A stretch of 8,232 bases of DNA from Firmicutes bacterium CAG:110 (lineage in GTDB: Bacteria > Bacillota > Clostridia > Oscillospirales > Oscillospiraceae), in assembly GCA_000434635.1 (NCBI GenBank), contig HF988020.1, forward strand, positions 2,182 to 10,413. Direction: 5' to 3'. Position 1 is the stretch's first letter, and each line of letters begins with the position of its first letter. The notes beneath the pieces were generated by a model. It searched no databases, was not told where the DNA came from, and saw only the letters and a program-made list of their open reading frames with translations. Shown piece by piece: positions 1-4,700 of this stretch. The translations under genes were made by a program, and so were the position numbers.

Positions 1-36
1 GGCATTTTGCCCCGGCGGCGAAAACTGTTATTCCTT

Positions 37-129
37 TCAGGCGCTGCGGTATTGGTCGAGAAAATCCTCCCACGGATATCCGTTGATCGTTCCGTTCTCA
101 GACATATCCAAAACAATCATTACTGCCAT
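37..129 (-). CDS. possible short or truncated ORF, doubtful
   Basis: A 30-codon minus-strand reading frame beginning MAVMIVLDMSENG and ending FLDQYRSA before a TGA. The second half (SENGTINGYPWEDF) reads like ordinary soluble protein with sensible codon use. The in-frame sequence further upstream on this strand is Cys/Arg-rich and does not look protein-like. No Shine-Dalgarno sequence precedes the ATG. It could be the surviving 3' end of a decayed gene, a leaderless small protein, or chance. I recognise no family, and the call rests only on composition. Confidence 0.22.
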   Translation of the reverse strand: MAVMIVLDMSENGTINGYPWEDFLDQYRSA

Positions 130-235
130 TGTATCACAGCAAACACCCGGTGTCATCAAAAACCGGCACATTTCCGCGCATCGATAACGGGGCAGTGGAA
201 CTATGGTCATCATACACCATAACTCCCCGGTGTGA

Positions 236-283
236 GGTGCGCGGCACGCAACTTTTTTCAAAATTGTCGCACGCCGCGCGACC
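236..283. repeat. imperfect inverted repeat upstream of gene 1 promoter
   Basis: The left arm (236-252, GGTGCGCGGCACGCAAC) is an imperfect reverse complement of the right arm (266-283, GTCGCACGCCGCGCGACC), around an AT-rich centre that includes a T6 tract. The right arm covers the -35 position of the gene 1 promoter and the left arm lies about 30 bp further upstream. The pair could be two oppositely oriented sites for a regulator. Alternatively it is the terminator hairpin of an upstream gene, but the T-tract lies in the loop and not after the stem, which argues against that. Confidence 0.5.
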
Positions 284-371
284 ATAAGTTGAAGGAATCT
301 GCTATACTAAAATCGCCAAATAAGCAGTGGACAATAGCATCAAACGGTGATATTATTTTACTGTAATGGTT
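253..371 (+). repeat. promoter/leader block, copy 1 (duplicated at 2578-2696)
   Basis: This block aligns without gaps to 2578-2696, with about 26 mismatches in 119 positions by eye (roughly 78% identity). Conserved parts are the T6-CAAAATTGTCGC start, the GC-rich dyad, the -10 element, and the leader segment containing GATATTATTTTA. The stretch just upstream of the -10 (about 284-300) is the most diverged. Similarity falls away before the ribosome site. Both copies precede a zinc-ribbon kinase gene, so the whole transcription start region was probably duplicated with the gene. Confidence 0.8.
300..308 (+). promoter_or_regulatory. extended -10 promoter of gene 1
   Basis: TGCTATACT is an extended -10 (TG-N-TATACT). 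No convincing -35 hexamer lies 16-18 bp upstream, where the sequence is instead part of a GC-rich dyad (266-282). This suggests either a promoter that relies on the TG extension or one that needs an activator. Predicted transcription start is near 315, giving a leader of about 100 nt before the ATG at 416. The element is preserved at the same offset in the paralogous promoter. Confidence 0.6.
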
Positions 372-402
372 CCAAAAATCGGCGGGGAAGCCCCCGAAAG
401 AA

Positions 403-408
403 AGAGGA
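403..408 (+). promoter_or_regulatory. ribosome binding site of gene 1
   Basis: AGAGGA lies 7 nt before the ATG at 416 and decides the start. An in-frame GTG at 347 would add 23 residues (beginning ILFYCNGSKN), but that stretch falls inside the duplicated promoter/leader block, has no Shine-Dalgarno site, and would displace the zinc ribbon from the extreme N-terminus where the paralogs have it. Confidence 0.75.
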
Positions 409-415
409 ATGGAAT

Positions 416-2536
416 ATGGAAGTACGCAGATGCATGAAATGTATGCACCCGCTGACGGTGGGAGAAACCGTCTGCCCGGAATGCGGACGCGCCTACGGCA
501 GCGCGAACGCGGAGTCCTTCGCCCTGAAACCGGGAACGATTCTGGAGGGAAAGTACCTCGTGGGCGAAATGCTGGGTCAGGGCGGTTTTGGCATCACCTA
601 CATCGGCTTTGACCTGCTGCTGGAGCAGAAGGTCGCCATCAAGGAATACTATCCCATGAGCACCGGTATGGTCAGCCGGGAGGGACACTCCACCGTGGTG
701 TGGAGCAGCGCCATGATGGGAAAAACCGGCACTCAGAAAGGCTTCGACAGTTTCCTGAAGGAAGCCCGGAAAATGGCAAAGCTTGGGGGCATTCCCGGCG
801 TCGTGGGGGTGAAATCGGTTTTCATCCAGAACGAAACGGCCTACATCGTCATGGACTTCATCGAGGGCGAGACCCTCCTGAAAAAATTGCAGAAGAACGG
901 CCCCATGGACTTTGACAGCTGCGTCAAACTCATGACCCCGATCATGCAGGCGCTGTCGGAGGTCCATGAGCACGGCATTATCCACCGGGACATCAGCCCG
1001 GACAACATCATGGTGCGGCCGGACGGCAAGCTGATTTTGCTGGATCTGGGCGCGGCGAAGGATTTGGACATTCAGGGAAATGACGGCAGCGTCCAGTCCT
1101 CCCAGATGGTGGCCAAGCACGGATTCAGCCCCATTGAGCAGTACAGCAAGAGCGGAAAGGTCGGCCCGTGGACGGACATTTACGCCATGGCCGCCACCAT
1201 CTATTATTGCTGCACCGGCATTCTCCCGCCCCCCGCGACGGACCGCACCATAGACGATACACTGGCCTGTCAGCCGCTGCTGACGCAGGCGCAGTTTGGC
1301 ATTCTGGCGGACTGTATGCATATGCGCCCGCAGGATCGTCCGCAGAGCATGGACACGCTCCTGCAAATGCTAACCCACCCGCAGGGGGAGGCGAAAGCGG
1401 AACCGCCCAAAGTTATTCCGGAAGTGGAACCGCCCAAGCCGGTCGAGACGAAAGCAGCCCCGCCCAAACCGATGGAGACGGAACCGGTAGTCCAGAAGAC
1501 CCCACCGATAAACCCGGAAGCGCAGCCCACCCAACCGCCCCGGCACGATGCGGAACCGAAGCGACCACTTTCCAAATGGCTGATCCCCGGCGTTGCGGCG
1601 GTGGTCGCGGTGATAGCCCTCGCCATTTCCATCGGCAGCGGCGGGAAAAAGTCCAGCCCCTCCGTGAAAGCCCCGGCTGCGCAGGCCGCCGCCACGGAAC
1701 CGGCGCCGACAGAAACAGTTCCTACTATTCCCATGGAAGTCCATACCATGGCGGCTGCAGACTTTGTCTATGAAGACGACATCTCTGCTACCCCGTTTTG
1801 GGGGCAGAGTCAGTATTTGCGCAAAGACGTAAATACCCTAACCTTCCAAAGCTCACTGCAAAACGCCCCCAGCAGTGCATGGGACGTGTCAGAAGCCGGG
1901 GACAGGAGCGTGCTGGCCTGGATGGATAACGGCAATCTGTACGTGGCCGCTGACGGCGCAATCGCGCCAAACCCCGATGCAGCCTGGTTGTTTCAAGATT
2001 TTGTAAATATGAAGACAATCAATTTCGGGAACTGCTTTGACACTTCCGACGTAACACGGATGAGAGGCATGTTTAACGGTTGCAGCAGTCTCACCGATTT
2101 GGATTTATCCGGCTTCGATACTTCCAGCGTGACAGACATGCGTATGATGTTCCAAAACTGTGCGAGTCTGACCAGTTTGGATTTACCCGGCTTCGATACT
2201 TCCAGCGTGACAGATATGCGTGTGATGTTCCAAAACTGTGCGAATCTGACCAGTCTGGATGTATCCAGTTTCGACACCTCCAACGTGATAGATATGGGCG
2301 CCATGTTTGCAAACTGCGAACGTCTCACCGGTCTGGATTTATCGGGCTTCGATACTTCCCACGTAACGAACATGGCCGCTATGTTCTGCATCTGTGAAGA
2401 TCTGACCAGTTTGGATTTGACCGGTTTCGATACCTCCAACGTGGCATACATGAGCGATATGTTCTATGGCTGTGACAATCTGCCCGATATCATCTGCTCC
2501 GACAGCAAGATTCTTAAGGAATTCCGCAATCGTTAA
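416..2536 (+). CDS. zinc-ribbon membrane Ser/Thr protein kinase with DUF285/BspA-repeat ectodomain
   Basis: A 706-residue predicted single-pass receptor kinase that phosphorylates unknown cytoplasmic targets. The zinc ribbon has Cys 6, 9, 20 and 23. The kinase domain runs about 45-320: glycine loop GQGGFG 54-59, VAIK lysine 76, helix-C Glu 116, HRDISPDN 190-197 (catalytic Asp 192, metal-binding Asn 197), DLG 210-212 in place of DFG, GFSPIEQY 236-243 at the APE position, WTDIYAMAA in helix F, and Arg 308 of helix I. A Pro/Glu/Lys-rich linker (327-383) leads to a membrane span at about 388-406, a Thr/Pro stalk, a BspA-type lead-in (about 465-530) and six 26-residue DUF285 repeats (533-688). There is no PASTA domain, unlike PrkC/Stk1. 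All catalytic residues are present, so an active enzyme is likely. The gene has its own promoter and terminator, so it is probably monocistronic. Ligand unknown; DUF285 proteins are usually surface-exposed adhesion or recognition proteins. Confidence 0.93.
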   Translation: MEVRRCMKCMHPLTVGETVCPECGRAYGSANAESFALKPGTILEGKYLVGEMLGQGGFGITYIGFDLLLEQKVAIKEYYPMSTGMVSREGHSTVVWSSAMMGKTGTQKGFDSFLKEARKMAKLGGIPGVVGVKSVFIQNETAYIVMDFIEGETLLKKLQKNGPMDFDSCVKLMTPIMQALSEVHEHGIIHRDISPDNIMVRPDGKLILLDLGAAKDLDIQGNDGSVQSSQMVAKHGFSPIEQYSKSGKVGPWTDIYAMAATIYYCCTGILPPPATDRTIDDTLACQPLLTQAQFGILADCMHMRPQDRPQSMDTLLQMLTHPQGEAKAEPPKVIPEVEPPKPVETKAAPPKPMETEPVVQKTPPINPEAQPTQPPRHDAEPKRPLSKWLIPGVAAVVAVIALAISIGSGGKKSSPSVKAPAAQAAATEPAPTETVPTIPMEVHTMAAADFVYEDDISATPFWGQSQYLRKDVNTLTFQSSLQNAPSSAWDVSEAGDRSVLAWMDNGNLYVAADGAIAPNPDAAWLFQDFVNMKTINFGNCFDTSDVTRMRGMFNGCSSLTDLDLSGFDTSSVTDMRMMFQNCASLTSLDLPGFDTSSVTDMRVMFQNCANLTSLDVSSFDTSNVIDMGAMFANCERLTGLDLSGFDTSHVTNMAAMFCICEDLTSLDLTGFDTSNVAYMSDMFYGCDNLPDIICSDSKILKEFRNR
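2012..2479 (+). repeat. six tandem 78-bp DUF285 repeat units
   Basis: Each unit encodes 26 residues of the form LTSLDLSGFDTSxVTDM followed by xxMFxxC and two or three more residues. The FDTS motif recurs every 26 residues (Phe 541, 567, 593, 619, 645, 671). Units 2 (2090-2167) and 3 (2168-2245) differ at about 7 of 78 bases, pointing to recent duplication. The outer units have diverged more, and unit 1 is a degenerate cap (MKTINFGNCFDTS). Confidence 0.9.
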
Positions 2537-2546
2537 CAATCACCCC

Positions 2547-2583
2547 GCCCGGCTCTTTCTCCCAGAGCCGGGCAAAATTTTTT
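2547..2583 (+). terminator. Rho-independent terminator of gene 1
   Basis: A perfect 10-bp stem, GCCCGGCTCT (2547-2556) with AGAGCCGGGC (2564-2573), closes a 7-nt loop. It is followed by AAAA and then six T residues. It begins 11 nt after the TAA of gene 1. The T-tract doubles as the left edge of the second promoter block, so termination of gene 1 and initiation of gene 2 are closely packed. Confidence 0.88.
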
Positions 2584-2624
2584 CAAAATTGTCGCGTGCC
2601 GCGCAACCGCAAATTTCGTAAACT

Positions 2625-2633
2625 TGCTATAAT
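2625..2633 (+). promoter_or_regulatory. extended -10 promoter of genes 2-3
   Basis: TGCTATAAT is a consensus -10 with a TG extension. As in the paralogous promoter, there is no recognisable -35 at the proper spacing; the conserved GC-rich dyad lies just upstream of that position instead. Predicted start is near 2640, giving a leader of about 108 nt. The perfect TATAAT, against TATACT for gene 1, predicts higher basal activity. Confidence 0.65.
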
Positions 2634-2660
2634 AAAATTATCAAATAGGCAGTAGACAAC

Positions 2661-2676
2661 ATCATCAAGCGATGAT
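2661..2676 (+). promoter_or_regulatory. small conserved leader hairpin
   Basis: ATCATC-AAGC-GATGAT forms a 6-bp stem about 20 nt into the predicted leader. The counterpart at 336-351 keeps four Watson-Crick pairs plus one G-U, with one mismatch. It may stabilise the 5' end or act as an operator, but it is short and AT-rich, so chance cannot be excluded. Confidence 0.3.
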
Positions 2677-2734
2677 ATTATTTTATTATAGTGGTTATCA
2701 CCGGGAACACGGAACCGAACGTCAGGCCACTGAA

Positions 2735-2743
2735 AGAGGAGAG
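2735..2743 (+). promoter_or_regulatory. ribosome binding site of gene 2
   Basis: AGAGGAGAG sits just before the ATG at 2748 and decides the start. The in-frame GTG at 2691 lies in the duplicated leader block and has no Shine-Dalgarno site. The chosen start gives MKFDRCFGCMEEI, matching the N-terminus of gene 3 almost exactly. Confidence 0.8.
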
Positions 2744-2747
2744 AAAC

Positions 2748-4610
2748 ATGAAATTTGACCGCTGTTTTGGCTGTATGGAGGAAATTCACGGCTACCCCTG
2801 CCCCGTCTGCGGCTTTGACCCCGCGCAGGCCGCCGCACCCAATTATGTGCTTCCCTATGGGGCGATTTTGAACGGCAGATACATCGTAGGAAAAATGCTG
2901 GGTCAGGGCGGCTTCGGCATCACCTATATCGGCTGGGACCTTGCCATGGAGCGGAAGGTCGCCATCAAGGAATACTACCCCTCCGGTCAGGTCAGCCGGA
3001 ATCCCGGCTCCCGGGATTTGACATGGTATACCAACGAGCAGTCCCGGCAGGCAAGGCAGAACGGTATGCAGATGTTCCTGAAAGAGGCCCGAAAAATGTC
3101 CAAGGTGGACAATCTCACCAATGTGGTGCGGGTGCGAGATATTTTTCAGGAAAACGAGACGGCCTATATCGTCATGGACTTCGTGGAAGGCGAAACGCTG
3201 AAAGCACGGCTGGATAAGACCGGCCCTCTGACATGGAAGCAGGCGAAAGACATTTTCCTCCCCGCCATTCAGGCCATGGAGCAGGTACATCAGGCCGGTC
3301 TTGTCCACCGTGACATCAGCCCGGACAACCTGATGCTGACGCCGGACGGCAGGGTAATGATCCTCGATCTGGGCGCGGCAAAGGATCTGGCAATCAATAA
3401 AGGTGCGTCCTCGGCGATGGTCGTGAAAGGCGGCTTCAGCCCTCCGGAGCAGTACGCCCAGCAGGGCGGGTCCGGCTCATGGACGGATGTTTACGCCATG
3501 GCCGCAACCATGTACCACAGCCTGACCGGCGTCGTTCCCCCCACCGCTGTAGATCGTATGCAGGGAGAACCCGTAAACTGGGCATTGCTGGAAACCGGCG
3601 GCGTTCCGAATCATGTAATTGCGGCCCTGCAAAATGCAATGAAGCTCAATGCCAGAGAAAGAACGCAGACCATGGCAGAGCTTCTGAGCCAGTGCCAGTC
3701 CAAATCCGCCCATGCATCCAGGCCGGGGGCAAACCATTCCGGTTCGCAGAAAAAAGCAAATGCTGTGGTGATTGGTCTGGCTGTCGCCCTTTGCGCGATG
3801 ACGGCGGTATTGGTAACTCTTTTTGTAAAAGCAAAGCCTGAGCCGCAGCCTGCGCCTACCAAAACCGTAGTACAGGCGGAACCCACTGTAAGCCATGTTG
3901 AACCGACTATAGCGTATACGAAACCAACCGCTCCAAGCTCCAACCCGACGAAGCCAACGGCATCTACCGTGCCCGAAGAAACTCAGGCAAAGAAACCGGC
4001 CGTGAACGTAAATGATATCGTCAGCTTTGGCCATTACGAGCAGGATGGCAATCGCAGCAACGGCGCCGAGGCGATTGAATGGCTGGTGCTGGACGTTCAG
4101 GAGGACAGGGCGCTGCTGCTGAGCCGCTATGCGCTGGATTCCCAGCCGTATAACAGTGCTTACGGAAAAACCACTTGGGAAGCGTGCACCCTGCGCAGCT
4201 GGCTGAACAGCACGTTCTTTGACGCCGCGTTTACCGCAGAGGAAAAAGCGTCGATCCTCGTGACAGAAGTTGACAACGGCGCATCGCAGAACAATAGCGA
4301 ATGGCACACCAAGGGATGCAATAATACGGAGGATATGGTCTTCCTGCTCAGCTATAACGATACAGATCGGTACTTTGATGACCGCGACGCCCGTATCTGC
4401 ACGCCGACAAACTATGCTGTTTCCATGGGGGCGGATACCCGGACTCTCGACGATGGCGTTACGGATGCCGCGTGGTGGTGGCTGCGGTCTCCGGGAGAAA
4501 ACGAAACGCAGGCATCTTTTGTAAATTTCGATGGCACCCGCTACACAAATGCTGTCGGAAATGGGTATCTGTCCGTTCGCCCTGCAATATGGGTCGAGAT
4601 AGCGGACTGA
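2748..4610 (+). CDS. zinc-ribbon membrane Ser/Thr protein kinase with DUF6273 ectodomain
   Basis: A 620-residue predicted single-pass receptor kinase. The zinc ribbon uses Cys 6, 9, 18 and 21. The kinase domain (about 43-315) has glycine loop GQGGFG 52-57, VAIK lysine 74, helix-C Glu 113, HRDISPDN 187-194 (Asp 189, Asn 194), DLG 207-209, GFSPPEQY 229-236, WTDVYAMAA in helix F and Arg 305 in helix I. A short Ser/Lys linker precedes the membrane span at about 339-360. The stalk (361-412) is rich in Pro, Thr and Glu. Residues about 424-617 match DUF6273: an EWLVLDV start, LLLSRYALD, TTWEACTLRSWLN, WWWLRSPG and a VRPAIWV end. DUF6273 is common on clostridial surface proteins, with unknown function. 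The kinase half is about 87% identical to gene 3 by eye over residues 49-209 and aligns to it without indels from the start codon. The gene follows its own promoter and probably shares a transcript with gene 3. Confidence 0.93.
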   Translation: MKFDRCFGCMEEIHGYPCPVCGFDPAQAAAPNYVLPYGAILNGRYIVGKMLGQGGFGITYIGWDLAMERKVAIKEYYPSGQVSRNPGSRDLTWYTNEQSRQARQNGMQMFLKEARKMSKVDNLTNVVRVRDIFQENETAYIVMDFVEGETLKARLDKTGPLTWKQAKDIFLPAIQAMEQVHQAGLVHRDISPDNLMLTPDGRVMILDLGAAKDLAINKGASSAMVVKGGFSPPEQYAQQGGSGSWTDVYAMAATMYHSLTGVVPPTAVDRMQGEPVNWALLETGGVPNHVIAALQNAMKLNARERTQTMAELLSQCQSKSAHASRPGANHSGSQKKANAVVIGLAVALCAMTAVLVTLFVKAKPEPQPAPTKTVVQAEPTVSHVEPTIAYTKPTAPSSNPTKPTASTVPEETQAKKPAVNVNDIVSFGHYEQDGNRSNGAEAIEWLVLDVQEDRALLLSRYALDSQPYNSAYGKTTWEACTLRSWLNSTFFDAAFTAEEKASILVTEVDNGASQNNSEWHTKGCNNTEDMVFLLSYNDTDRYFDDRDARICTPTNYAVSMGADTRTLDDGVTDAAWWWLRSPGENETQASFVNFDGTRYTNAVGNGYLSVRPAIWVEIAD

Positions 4611-4700
4611 CCTTCCTCCCGTTTATGAAGACACGGAGCGGGTCTTCCCCGGCCCCTAAACGCCAAGGGGAAGGAAGCCGCGCAAAAAGGAGAGAGAAAT
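4611..4700 (+). other. gene 2-gene 3 intergenic spacer with weak hairpin
   Basis: A 90-bp gap with no recognisable -35/-10 pair. CTTCCCC (4644-4650) can pair with GGGGAAG (4667-4673) around a 16-nt loop, but no T-tract follows, so it is not a convincing terminator. It ends in a strong AAGGAGAG ribosome site (4687-4694) before the ATG of gene 3. Co-transcription of genes 2 and 3 is the simplest reading, possibly with the hairpin moderating readthrough or mRNA stability. Confidence 0.5.

Larger units (their letters stand above)
2578..2696 (+). repeat. promoter/leader block, copy 2 (duplicate of 253-371)
   Basis: Colinear, gap-free counterpart of the block upstream of gene 1. Its left edge coincides with the T-tract of the gene 1 terminator, so the inverted third motif copy seen at 236-252 is absent here. 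It contains GTCGCGTGCCGCGCAACC (2591-2608), the -10 element and the leader hairpin. Confidence 0.8.

Noticed and set aside
143..153. ACACCCGGTGT palindrome as an operator
   Set aside because: Short, single copy, and not clearly linked to a real gene on either strand.
190..192. Pseudokinase status based on HRDIS and DLG variants
   Set aside because: The residue numbers given are the HRD triad of gene 1. The catalytic Asp, metal-binding Asn, DLG Asp, VAIK Lys and helix-C Glu are all intact, and HRDxSPxN occurs in active bacterial kinases.
347..415. N-terminal extension of gene 1 from an in-frame GTG
   Set aside because: It lies in the conserved promoter/leader block, lacks a Shine-Dalgarno site, and would push the zinc ribbon away from the N-terminus. 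The ATG at 416 has AGAGGA at good spacing.
353..1366. 337-codon open frame on the minus strand over the gene 1 kinase
   Set aside because: An antisense shadow of a GC-rich coding region. Similar His/Gly/Arg/Leu-rich shadows appear opposite genes 2 and 3 (2583-3308, 4656-5720), because those kinase sequences are homologous.
1993..2451. CRISPR-like or satellite array from regularly spaced repeats
   Set aside because: The 78-bp units are contiguous, without spacers, and in frame as DUF285 protein repeats on the plus strand.
2691..2747. N-terminal extension of gene 2 from an in-frame GTG
   Set aside because: It overlaps the leader of the duplicated promoter block, has no ribosome site, and the ATG at 2748 aligns with the start of gene 3.
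4644..4673. Terminator between genes 2 and 3
   Set aside because: The stem is 7 bp with a 16-nt loop and no T-tract follows, so it was recorded only as a weak hairpin.
4677..4685. GCCGCGCAA upstream of gene 3 as a fourth copy of the dyad motif
   Set aside because: Only nine bases match one half of the motif, it abuts the ribosome site, and no promoter is visible nearby. Probably chance.
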